Shown one piece after another: positions 1 to 8,666 of a DNA stretch of 64,000 nucleotides (position 1 is the first letter of the stretch; each line of letters begins with the position of its first letter). A program made the translations under genes and the position numbers. Under the pieces are notes generated by a model. It ran no database searches. It saw nothing but the letters and a program-made list of their open reading frames with translations, and had not been told where the DNA came from. Source of the DNA: Pseudomonadota bacterium (GTDB taxonomy: Bacteria > Pseudomonadota > Gammaproteobacteria > Burkholderiales > Rhodocyclaceae); contig JAGTRU010000016.1 in NCBI GenBank assembly GCA_018261905.1, positions 1 to 64,000 of the forward strand. Direction: 5' to 3'.

Positions 1-3000
1 GGTATTGACCTTCTGGCCGCTGGCGAACAGGTCGAAGGCGACGCCGTTGCGGATGCTCTGCGTTTCGATGCCATTACCGTTGAGATCGAGGACCAGCGGC
101 GTCCCCAGGCTCAGGGCCTGGATCTGCTCGGTGGTAAACGAGGCCACTTGGGTCGAGGTGAAGCTCTCGACTTGCGTCGTACTCAGGGCACTCAACTGGT
201 CCGTACTGAGACCGGCCGAGATCTGCGTCGTGGTCAGCGCGACGATCTGCGTTGTCTTCAGCGCAGCGAAGTCCTGGGTTTCGATGGCGCTGATCTGTTC
301 GGTGGTGAACACCTCGATCTGCGCCGTGCTCAGACTGCGAATCTGCTCACTGGTCAGGGCGACCACCTGCTCGGTCGAGATCCCCTGGGCCACTTGCGAG
401 GTCGTCAAGGCGGCGATTTGCGTCGTCTTGAGCGCCGCGAAGTCGGCCGTTTCCAGGGCCGCCAGATTGCTCGTCGTCAGGGCCACCACTTGCGCCGTAC
501 TGAGCGCCTGAACCTGCGCCGCGCCAAGGGCGACGATCTGCTCCGTGCCCAACCCCAGGGCGACCTGGGAGGTGGTCAGGGCGGCGATCTGCGCCGTCTT
601 CAGCGCCGCCACGTCGGCCGTCTCGAGCGCCGCCACCTGCGTCGTGGTGAGGGCCGCGAGCTGCGCGGTCTTCAACGCCGCCGCCTGGTCCGTCGTCAGG
701 GCAACGATCTGCTCGGTGGTCAGACTGGCCGCTTGCGTCGTCGTCAGGCTGGCCGCCTGCGTCGTCGTCAAGGCGGCGATCTGCTCGGTGGTCAGGCCCA
801 GGGTCAGTTGCGAGGTGGTCAGGGCGGCCAGTTGCGCCGTCTTCAGCGCGACGACCTCGGTCGTCTGGAAGGCGGCCAACTGCTCGGTGGTCAGGACGAT
901 CATCTGGGCAGTGGTCAGCGCCGCCGCCTGGGCCGTCGTCAGGGCAACGATCTGGTCCGTGGTCAGGCCGCTCGCCACTTGCCCGGTGGTCAGCGCCGCA
1001 ATTTGCGCCGTGGTCAGCACGGCCAGGTCACCCGTTTCGATCGCCGCCACCTGCTCGGTGGTCAGCGCGATGACCTGCGCCGTCCGCAGCGCCGCCACCT
1101 GCCCCGTGGTGAGCGCCGCCACCTGCTCGGTGGTCAGGCCGGAGGCCACTTGCGTCGTCGTCAGCGCGACCACCTGCGTCGTCGTCAAGGCAGCCAGATC
1201 CGCCGTCTCCAGAGCCGCCACCTGGGCCGTCTTGAGCGCCGCGATTTGCGCCGTCTTCAGCGAAGCCGCCTGCTCGGTGGTCAGCGCCACCACTTGCTCG
1301 GTGCTCAGGCTAGCCGCTTGCGTCGTCGTCAGCCCGGTCAACTGGGCCGTGCTGAGGACCACCAGGTCTTCCGTTTGCAGGGCCTGGACATTGGCCGTCG
1401 TCAAGGCGGCAAGCTGCGCCGTCAGCAGGCTGGCCGCCTGCGTCGTGGTCAGCGCCACGACCTGGTCGGTGGTCAAGCCGCCAGCGATCTGCGCCGTCTT
1501 CAGGGCCACCAGTTGGCTGGTCTTGAGGGCGACCAGTTGATCGGTGGTCAGGCCCAGGGAAATCTGCTCCGTGGTCAGCGCCCCGACCTGCGTCGTGGTC
1601 AGGGCCACCAGATCGGTCGTTTCCAAGGCCGCCACTTGCTCCGTGGTGAGCGCCGCGAGTTGCGCCGTCTTCAGCGCGGCGGCCTGGGCGGTGGTCAGCG
1701 CCACCACCTGCTCGGTGGTCAGGCTGGCGGCCTGCGCCGTCGTCAGCCCATTAAGCTGGAGCGTGGTCAGCGCCGCCAGATCTTCCGTTTGCAGGGCCTG
1801 GACATTGGCCGTCGTCAAGGCGGCAAGCTGCGCCGTCAGCAGGCTGGCCGCCTGCGTCGTGGTCAGCGCCACGACCTGATCGGTGGTCAGGCCGGCGGCG
1901 ATCTGCGCCGTCCGCAAGGCGACCAATTGGCTGGTCTTGAGGGCCACCAGTTGGTCGGTGGTCAGGCCGAGGGAAAGCTGCGCCGTGGTCAGAGCGGCAA
2001 CCTGTGCCGTCGTCAACACCGCCACCTCATCCGTCTCGAGAACCGCGACTTGCGCCGTGGTCAGCGCCGCCACTTGCACCGTGGTCAGCGCCGGGGCCTG
2101 CGTCGTGGTCAGGGCAACGACCTGCTCCGTGGTCAGCTTGGCGACCTGGCTAGTCGTCAGGCTGGCCGCTTGCGCCGTGGTCAGCGCGGCGACTTGCTCG
2201 GTGGTCAGGCCGAGGCTCAACTGCGTGGTGGTCAGGGCGACCAGTTGCGCCGTCTTCAGGGCCGCCACATCGGCGGTCTGCAGGGCGGCCAGTTGATCCG
2301 TGGTCAGCTCCACGAGCTGGGCGGTTCTCAGCGCCGCCGTCTGGGCCGTGGTCAGGGCAACGATCTGCTCGGTGGTCAAGCCGCTGGCCACTTGCGTCGT
2401 GGTCAGGGCGGCGATTTGCGCCGTGGTCAGGGCCGCCAGGTCGGCGGTTTCGAAGGCCGCCACCTGCTCGGTGCTCAGCGCCACGACCTGAGCCGTCTTG
2501 AGGGCGGCACTCTGGGCCGTGGTCAGGGCGGCAATCTGCTCGGTGGTCAGACCGGAGGCCACTTGCGTGGTCGTCAGCGCGCCCACCTGGAGCGTCGTCA
2601 ATGCCGCCAGATCCGCCGTCTCCAGGGCCGCGACCTGCGCCGTGGTAAGCGCCGCAAGTTGCGCCGTGGCGAGCGCCGCGGCCTGCTCGGTGGTCAGCGC
2701 CACCACTTGTTCGGTGGTCAATTTGGCCGCTTGCGTCGTCGTCAGCCCAGCCAACTGGGCGGTGGTCAGCGCCGCCAGATCTTCCGTCTGCAGGGCCTGG
2801 ACATTGGCCGTCGTCAAGGCGGCGATCTGTGCCGTCCTCAGACTGGCCGCCTGCGTCGTGGTCAGCGCCGCGACCTGGTCGGTGGTCAGGCCGGCGGCGA
2901 TCTGCGCCGTCCGCAGGGCCACCAACTGGCTGGTCTTCAAGGCCACCAACTGGTCGGTGGTCAGCCCCAGGGAGATCTGTTCCGTGGTCAGGGCCGCGAT

Positions 3001-6000
3001 CTGGGCCGTGGTCAAGGCCGCCAGATCGGCGGTTTCCAAGGCTGCCACCTGCTCGGTGAGGAGCGCCGCAAGCTGTGCCGTCTTCAGCGCAGCAGCCTGC
3101 TCGGTGGTCAGCGCCACCACTTGTTCGGTGGTCAGACTGGCGGCTTGCGTATTCGTCAGGCCGCCCAATTGGGCCGTGGTCAGCGCCGCCAGATCTTCCG
3201 TTTGCAGGGCCTGGAGATTGGCCGTCGTCAAAGCGGCAATCTGCGCCGTCAGCAGGCTGGCCGCCTGCGTCGTGGTCAGCGCCGCGACCTGCTCGGTGGT
3301 CAAGCCGGCGGCGACCTGCGCCGTCTTCAGGGCCACCAACTGGCTGGTCTTCAACGCCACCAGTTGCTCCGTCGTCAGCCCCAGAGAAATCTGCGTCGTC
3401 GTCAGCGCACCGACTTGCGCGCTGGTCAGGGCGGCAACATCGTTGGTTTCGAGGGCGGCGACCTGGGCCGTGGTCAGCGCGGCGACCTGCGCCGTCTTCA
3501 GCGCGGCGGCCTGGGCCGTGGTCAGGGCGGCGATCTGTTCGGTGGTCAGACCTTGCGCGATCTGCGCCGTCTTGAAGGCGGCGACCTGGCTGGTCTTGAG
3601 GGCCGCCAGATCATTGGTTTCGATGGCGGCGACCTGGCTTGCGGTGAGTGCGGCGACCTGGGCCGTGGTCAGGCTGGAGGCCTGCTCGGTGGTCAGGGCG
3701 ACGATCTGTTCGGTGCTCAGACCGAGTGCCACCTGGTTCGTCGTAAAGGCGGCGACCTGGGCCGTGGACAAGGCAGCCACTTGCCCCGTGGTCAGGCCGA
3801 GAGCGATCTGCTCGGTGGTCAGGGCGACGATCTGGGCGGTCTTGAGGACCGCCAGGTCATCGGTTTCGATGGCGGCGATCTGCGTCGTGGTCAGCGCGGC
3901 AACCGGAATGGCAGCCAGACTGAAGACTTGGGCGGTGGTCAGGGCGACGATCTGATCGGTCGTCAGGGCAGCGATCTGCGCCGTCTTCAGGGCGGCGATC
4001 TGGGTGGTCTTGAGGGCCTGCAAATCGGTGGTTTCGAGCGCCGCCACCTGCGTCGTGGTGAGCGCCGCAATCTGGGCCGCGGTCAGACTGGAAGCCTGGG
4101 TCGTGGTCAGCGCCACCACCTGGTCGGTACTCAGGCCAAGGGCCACCTGGGCCGTCGTCAGGCCGATCAACTGCTCGGTCTTCAAGGCGGCCAGATCTTC
4201 CGTTTCAATGGCCTGGACATTGCTCGTGCTGAGGGCGGCCAATTGCTGCGTCGAGAAAGCCCGGATCTGGGTCGTACTCAGGGCGACCACCTGCTCCGTG
4301 GTCAGCCCTTTGGCGATCTGGTTGGTGGTCAGCGAGGCGACTTGCGCGGTTCCCAGCGCGGCGACCTGCTCGGTCGTCAAGCCGCTGGCGATCTGGGTCG
4401 TCGTGAAGGCGGCTACCCGGCCCGTTGCCAGGCTGGCAATATCTTCGGTTTCCAGCGCCGCCACCTGGGTCGTGGTCAGGGCGGCAACCTGGGCCGTGGT
4501 CAGGCCGGAGCGCACCTGGCTCGTCGTCAGGGCGACGATCTGTTCGGTACTGAGGCCGAGGGCGACCTGCGTCGCGGTCAGCGCGGCAATCTGCCGGGTG
4601 GTCAGCGACTGGATTTGCTCGGTCGTCAGGGCGCCCACCTGGAGGGTGGTCAAGACAGCGACCTGGGTGGTTTTCAGCGCCTCGACATCTTCCGTTTGCA
4701 AGGCGGCAACGTCTTCCGTTTGCAGCGCCATGAGTTGTGCCGCAGTCAGGCTGCTGACCTGGGCCGTCGTCAGGGCGACCGTCTGCTCGGTGGTCAAGGC
4801 GACGATCTGGGCTGTTTTCAGGGCGGTCAGTTGCGCCGTTTTCAGGGCCTGCACGTCGTCGGTTTCGAGCGCTGCTACCTGGCTCGTCGTCAAGGCCGCC
4901 AACTGTGTCGCAGTCAAGGCGGCGGTCTGCGCCGTGGTCAGGGCGACGACCTGCTCGGTACTGAAGCCCTGGGCAATCTGCGCCGTCGTCAAGGCCACCA
5001 CCTGCGCCGTCTTCAACACCGCCAGATCAGCCGTTTCGAGGGCGGCGACCTGGCTGGTGGTCAGCGCGGCGATCTGGCGCGTCGCCAGATTGGCGGCCTG
5101 ATCGGTGCGCAGCGCGGCGACTTGATCGGTCGTCCAGCCGACGCTCAGTTGCGCCGTGGTAAAGGCCACCACCTGCGCCGTCGTGAGCGCGACGATCTGG
5201 TCCGTGGACAAGCCCTCGGCGATCTGCGCGGTGGTCAGGGCGGCGATCTGGCTGGTCTTGAGGGCAGCCAGATCCTCGGTTTCAATCACGGCCACCTGCG
5301 CCGTGCGCAGGGCCACCAGTTGTTGCGTGGTCAGGGCGGCAATCTGGGCCGTTCCCAAAGCGACCACTTGATCGGTCGTCAGTCCGTTCGCGACCTGATT
5401 GGTGGTCAGCGCAGCGACCTGGGCGGTCGTCAGGGCAGCCATCTGGGTCGGCGTCAAGCCGAGGGCCACTTGCGTCGTCGACAAGGCCGCCAGGGCCGCC
5501 GTCTTGAGGGCGGCAACATCGGTCGTTTCGAAAGCGGCCAGTTGTTCGGTGCTCAGCACCACCGCCTGCCCCGTGGTCAGCGCCTGCGCCTGCTGCGAGG
5601 TCAGGGCGGCAATTTGCGCCGTGCTCAGGCCCTGCGCCACCTGGGTGGTCGTCAGGGCGGCGATCTGCGCCGTCCGCAAGGCCGCGATGTCATCGGTTTC
5701 GAGGGCGCCCAACTGGGTGGTGGTCAGCGCCACTCCCTGGGTCGTCGCCAGATTCGCCGCTTGCGTCGTCGTCAGCGCCACCAGTTGATCCGTGGTCAAG
5801 CCTTGCGCCACCTGCGTCGTCGTCAAGGCCTGGACCTGTGTCGTCTTCAGCACCACCACATCGTCGGTTTCGACGGCCGCCACCTGCGTCGTCGTCAAGG
5901 CGGCAATTTGTGCTGTCTTCAGGTTACTGACCTGGGCAGTGGTCAGGGCGACCACCTGCTCGGTGGTCAGGCCGAGCGCCACCTGGTTCGTCGTCAACGC

Positions 6001-8418
6001 CACGACCTGCGTCGTGGTCAGGGCCGCCAGATCTTCCGTCTGCACCGCGGCGACCTGCGCCGTGGTCAGCGCGGCCACCTGCCGGGTGGTCAGATTTGCC
6101 GCCTGCGTCGTGGTCAATGCGGCAACCTGGTCGGTGCTCAGGCCGAGCGCCACCTGGTTGGTGGTCAACGCGGCAACCTGGGCCGTGCCCATGGCCACCA
6201 GTTGATCGGTGGTCAGGCCGCCATTGACTTGTGCGGTCGTCAAGGCAGCAATCTGCCTGGTCTGCAGGGCCACCAGATCTTCGGTCTGCAGCGCCGCCAG
6301 ATTGTCGGTCGACAAGGCGGCGATCTGCGCCGTCTTCAGGTTGCTCGCCTGATCGGTGGTCAGCGCCACCACCTGCTCCGTCGTCAGGCCGAGCGCCACC
6401 TGGTTGGTGGTCAATGCCACGACCTGCGTCGTGGTCAGGGCCGCCAGATCTTCCGTCTGCACCGCGGCGACCTGCGCCGTGGTCAGCGCGGCCACCTGCC
6501 GGGTGGTCAGATTCGCCGCCTGCGTCGTGGTCAGCGCGGCCACCTGGTCGGTGCTCAGGCCAAGCGCCACCTGGTTGGTGGTCAGCGCGGCGACCTGGGC
6601 CGTGCCCATGGCCACCAGTTGTTCCGTGGTCAGGCCGCTATTGATTTGCAGCGTGGTCAGGGCAGCGACTTGCGCCGTTTTCAGCGCCGCCACGTCAGCG
6701 GTCTGCAGGGCTGCCACGTTGTCAGTCGACAGCGCCGCGACCTGGGCAGTCCTCAAGTTGCTGGCCTGCTCGGTGGTCAGGGCGACCACCTGCTCGGTGG
6801 TCAGGCCGAGCGCCACCTGGTTGGTGGTCAGGGCGGTAACCTGGGAGGTTTTCAGGGCGGCGAAATCGGCCGTTTCGATCGCCGCGACTTGCGTCGTGGT
6901 CAGAGCGGCGACCTGGTTGGTCGTCAGGTTGGCGGCCTGCAGCGTAGTCAGCGCGGCAATCTGCTCGGTGCTCAGGCCGAGCGCCACCTGGTTGGTGGTC
7001 AGCGCCGCGACCTGGGCCGTGCCCATGGCCACCAGTTGTTCCGTGGTCAGGCCGCTATTGACCTGGGTCGTCGTCAAGGCGGCGACTTGCGCCGTCTTCA
7101 GCGCCGCCACGTCTTCAGTCTGCAGGGCCGCGACATTGTCGGTCGACAGCGCGGCGATCTGCGCACTCTTCAGATTACTGGCCTGCTCGGTACTCAGGGC
7201 AACGACCTGGTCGGTGGTCAGGCCGAGCGCCACCTGGTTGGTCGTCAGGGCGGCGACCTGGGTTGTTTTGAGGGCGGCGAAATCGGCCGTCTCAATCGCC
7301 GCGACTTGCGCCGTGGTCAGGGCGGCGACCTGGCTGGTCGTCAGATTGGCGGCCTGCACCGTGCTCAGGGCAGCAACCTGTTCGGTGGTCAGGCCGAGCG
7401 CCACCTGATTGGTGGTCAGCGCGGCAACCTGGGTCGTGCCCATGGCCACCAGTTGTTCCGTGGTCAGGCCGCTATTGATTTGCAGCGTGGTCAGGGCAGC
7501 GACTTGCGCCGTTTTCAGCGCCGCCACGTCAGCCGTCTGCAGAGCCGCCACGTTGTCGGTCGACAGCGCCGCAATCTGGGCGCTCTTCAGGCTGCTGGCC
7601 TGCTCGGTGGTCAGGGCAACGACCTGCTCGGTGGTCAGGCCGAGCGCCACCTGGTTGGTGGTCAGGGCGGCGACCTGGGTCGTCTTGAGGGCGGCGAAAT
7701 CGGCCGTTTCGATCGCCGCGACTTGCGTCGTGCTCAGGGCGGCAACCTGGTTGGTCGTCAGGCTGGCGGCTTGCAACGTAGTCAGCGCGGCAATCTGCTC
7801 GGTGCTCAGGCCGAGCGCCACCTGGCTGGTGGTCAGCGCCGCGACCTGGGCCGTGCCCATGGCCACCAGTTGTTCCGTGGTCAGGCCGCTATTGATTTGC
7901 GTCGTCGTCAAGGCGGCAATTTGCGCCGTTTTGAGGGCCGCCACATCCTCCGTCTGCAGGGCCGCCACATTTTCCGTAGACAGCACGGCCAGTTGCGCAC
8001 TCTTCAGGTTGCTGGCTTGGCTGGTGGTCAGCGCCGCGACTTGCTCGGTGGTCAGCGCCAGCGCCACCTGGTTGGTGGTCAGGGCGGCGACTTGGGCCGT
8101 CTTCAGGGCGGCGAAATCAGCGGTTTCAATCGCCGCCACCTGGGCCGTGGTCAGCGCCACCACTTGGTTGGTGGTCAGGCTCGAGGCCTGCAGCGTAGTT
8201 AGCGCAGCAATCTGCTCGGTGGTCAGGCCGAGCGCCACCTGATTGGTGGTCAGCGCAGCAAGATCGCGGGTTTCGATGGCCTGAATCTGCTCCGTGGTCA
8301 GCGCCGCAACTTGTGCGGTGGAGAGCGCGACGTAATCCGCGGTTCCCAGCGAAACAATTTGAGTAGTGGTCAGCGCAGCGATTTGCGCAGTGGTCATGCC
8401 AACTACGATTGAGGCCAT
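1..8418 (-). CDS. Giant LTTxQVAA-repeat protein, probable secreted or surface adhesin (C-terminus beyond window)
   Basis: The minus-strand frame opens at ATG 8418 behind a good ribosome site (GGAAGGAAG) and stays open for 2,806 codons to the window edge. From about residue 8 the protein is an array of 8-residue units resembling LTTEQVAA (variants LKTAQVAA, IETADFAA, LSTDNVAA), broken at intervals by 9-residue units such as VALGLTTEQ. The array ends about 45 codons before the edge and is followed by PLVLDLNGNGIET, a segment type often found in large RTX/type I-secreted proteins. There is no N-terminal signal peptide, which fits a type I substrate with a C-terminal signal that is not visible here. 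A sigma28 promoter lies upstream (8519-8545), so it is probably made with the flagellar filament. A large FliA-dependent adhesin has precedent in Vibrio cholerae FrhA; similarity to that protein is not claimed. The function is inferred; the repeat and the frame are directly seen. Confidence 0.9.
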   Translation of the reverse strand, partial: MASIVVGMTTAQIAALTTTQIVSLGTADYVALSTAQVAALTTEQIQAIETRDLAALTTNQVALGLTTEQIAALTTLQASSLTTNQVVALTTAQVAAIETADFAALKTAQVAALTTNQVALALTTEQVAALTTSQASNLKSAQLAVLSTENVAALQTEDVAALKTAQIAALTTTQINSGLTTEQLVAMGTAQVAALTTSQVALGLSTEQIAALTTLQAASLTTNQVAALSTTQVAAIETADFAALKTTQVAALTTNQVALGLTTEQVVALTTEQASSLKSAQIAALSTDNVAALQTADVAALKTAQVAALTTLQINSGLTTEQLVAMGTTQVAALTTNQVALGLTTEQVAALSTVQAANLTTSQVAALTTAQVAAIETADFAALKTTQVAALTTNQVALGLTTDQVVALSTEQASNLKSAQIAALSTDNVAALQTEDVAALKTAQVAALTTTQVNSGLTTEQLVAMGTAQVAALTTNQVALGLSTEQIAALTTLQAANLTTNQVAALTTTQVAAIETADFAALKTSQVTALTTNQVALGLTTEQVVALTTEQASNLRTAQVAALSTDNVAALQTADVAALKTAQVAALTTLQINSGLTTEQLVAMGTAQVAALTTNQVALGLSTDQVAALTTTQAANLTTRQVAALTTAQVAAVQTEDLAALTTTQVVALTTNQVALGLTTEQVVALTTDQASNLKTAQIAALSTDNLAALQTEDLVALQTRQIAALTTAQVNGGLTTDQLVAMGTAQVAALTTNQVALGLSTDQVAALTTTQAANLTTRQVAALTTAQVAAVQTEDLAALTTTQVVALTTNQVALGLTTEQVVALTTAQVSNLKTAQIAALTTTQVAAVETDDVVVLKTTQVQALTTTQVAQGLTTDQLVALTTTQAANLATTQGVALTTTQLGALETDDIAALRTAQIAALTTTQVAQGLSTAQIAALTSQQAQALTTGQAVVLSTEQLAAFETTDVAALKTAALAALSTTQVALGLTPTQMAALTTAQVAALTTNQVANGLTTDQVVALGTAQIAALTTQQLVALRTAQVAVIETEDLAALKTSQIAALTTAQIAEGLSTDQIVALTTAQVVAFTTAQLSVGWTTDQVAALRTDQAANLATRQIAALTTSQVAALETADLAVLKTAQVVALTTAQIAQGFSTEQVVALTTAQTAALTATQLAALTTSQVAALETDDVQALKTAQLTALKTAQIVALTTEQTVALTTAQVSSLTAAQLMALQTEDVAALQTEDVEALKTTQVAVLTTLQVGALTTEQIQSLTTRQIAALTATQVALGLSTEQIVALTTSQVRSGLTTAQVAALTTTQVAALETEDIASLATGRVAAFTTTQIASGLTTEQVAALGTAQVASLTTNQIAKGLTTEQVVALSTTQIRAFSTQQLAALSTSNVQAIETEDLAALKTEQLIGLTTAQVALGLSTDQVVALTTTQASSLTAAQIAALTTTQVAALETTDLQALKTTQIAALKTAQIAALTTDQIVALTTAQVFSLAAIPVAALTTTQIAAIETDDLAVLKTAQIVALTTEQIALGLTTGQVAALSTAQVAAFTTNQVALGLSTEQIVALTTEQASSLTTAQVAALTASQVAAIETNDLAALKTSQVAAFKTAQIAQGLTTEQIAALTTAQAAALKTAQVAALTTAQVAALETNDVAALTSAQVGALTTTQISLGLTTEQLVALKTSQLVALKTAQVAAGLTTEQVAALTTTQAASLLTAQIAALTTANLQALQTEDLAALTTAQLGGLTNTQAASLTTEQVVALTTEQAAALKTAQLAALLTEQVAALETADLAALTTAQIAALTTEQISLGLTTDQLVALKTSQLVALRTAQIAAGLTTDQVAALTTTQAASLRTAQIAALTTANVQALQTEDLAALTTAQLAGLTTTQAAKLTTEQVVALTTEQAAALATAQLAALTTAQVAALETADLAALTTLQVGALTTTQVASGLTTEQIAALTTAQSAALKTAQVVALSTEQVAAFETADLAALTTAQIAALTTTQVASGLTTEQIVALTTAQTAALRTAQLVELTTDQLAALQTADVAALKTAQLVALTTTQLSLGLTTEQVAALTTAQAASLTTSQVAKLTTEQVVALTTTQAPALTTVQVAALTTAQVAVLETDEVAVLTTAQVAALTTAQLSLGLTTDQLVALKTSQLVALRTAQIAAGLTTDQVVALTTTQAASLLTAQLAALTTANVQALQTEDLAALTTLQLNGLTTAQAASLTTEQVVALTTAQAAALKTAQLAALTTEQVAALETTDLVALTTTQVGALTTEQISLGLTTDQLVALKTSQLVALKTAQIAGGLTTDQVVALTTTQAASLLTAQLAALTTANVQALQTEDLVVLSTAQLTGLTTTQAASLSTEQVVALTTEQAASLKTAQIAALKTAQVAALETADLAALTTTQVVALTTTQVASGLTTEQVAALTTGQVAALRTAQVIALTTEQVAAIETGDLAVLTTAQIAALTTGQVASGLTTDQIVALTTAQAAALTTAQMIVLTTEQLAAFQTTEVVALKTAQLAALTTSQLTLGLTTEQIAALTTTQAASLTTTQAASLTTEQIVALTTDQAAALKTAQLAALTTTQVAALETADVAALKTAQIAALTTSQVALGLGTEQIVALGAAQVQALSTAQVVALTTSNLAALETADFAALKTTQIAALTTSQVAQGISTEQVVALTSEQIRSLSTAQIEVFTTEQISAIETQDFAALKTTQIVALTTTQISAGLSTDQLSALSTTQVESFTSTQVASFTTEQIQALSLGTPLVLDLNGNGIETQSIRNGVAFDLFASGQKVNT
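121..8400 (-). repeat. 24-bp (8-codon) tandem repeat array
   Basis: Nearly the whole of the giant gene is a degenerate 24-nt tandem repeat encoding the LTTxQVAA unit, with occasional 27-nt units that keep the frame. Because both strands are so regular, very long spurious open frames appear on the plus strand across the same interval. Confidence 0.92.
4943..8260 (-). repeat. 417-bp higher-order tandem repeat inside the giant gene
   Basis: A landmark (on the plus strand gccaccagttg or a close variant) recurs at 4943, 5360, 5777, 6194, 6611, 7028, 7445 and 7862, exactly 417 bp apart each time. One period encodes 139 residues, counted as 17 units of which three have 9 residues instead of 8. Copies nearest the gene start (6.2-8.2 kb) are close to identical over long stretches, while those nearer 4.9 kb have diverged. 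Upstream of 4943 the register shifts: the next similar site is at 4532, 411 bp away. Confidence 0.85.
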
Positions 8419-8518
8419 GATTGCTTCCTTCCGGGATCATCCACCCGCGAGCAGATTTTTGTTTTATGCGGCCAGCCCGAAAAAATACTCTACGCGCCTG
8501 AGCCGCACTCTACGGTAC

Positions 8519-8545
8519 ATATCGGCAGCTTTCGGAAAAGCTTTA
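8519..8545 (-). promoter_or_regulatory. Sigma28 (FliA) promoter of the giant repeat gene
   Basis: On the minus strand TAAAGCTT (8545-8538), 11 nt, then GCCGATAT (8526-8519). The known FliA consensus is TAAAGTTT-N11-GCCGATAA, so 14 of 16 defined positions match with exact spacing. It lies about 100 nt upstream of ATG 8418 with no gene between. Confidence 0.82.
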
Positions 8546-8622
8546 GGGGAATCCTCTCAAGCCTCCGACACATAGTTCCCGGGCCCGCTTATACAGGGCA
8601 TCGACGGCCGCCAAGCGGGCGC

Positions 8623-8648
8623 AAAAAAACCGGCCCGCAGGCCGGTTT
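8623..8648 (-). terminator. Rho-independent terminator after the parA-like gene
   Basis: A 9-bp perfect stem (AAACCGGCC / GGCCGGTTT) with loop TGCG is followed on the minus strand by a run of T from the seven A residues at 8623-8629. It sits 19 bp beyond the stop of the ParA-like gene and upstream of the giant-gene promoter, separating the two transcripts. Confidence 0.85.
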
Positions 8649-8666
8649 CGGTCGACGCCGGGCGAC

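Noticed and set aside
148..8202. A 2,684-codon plus-strand open frame, plus many shorter plus-strand frames over the first 8 kb
   Set aside because: They are mirror images of the repeat: their peptides are Arg/Gly/Gln-rich or Ala/Val/Cys-rich with no domain. The minus frame has a ribosome site, a promoter, a sensible composition and a known module at its end.
121..8400. CRISPR array
   Set aside because: The 24-bp units are contiguous and coding, with no spacers, and no cas genes are near.
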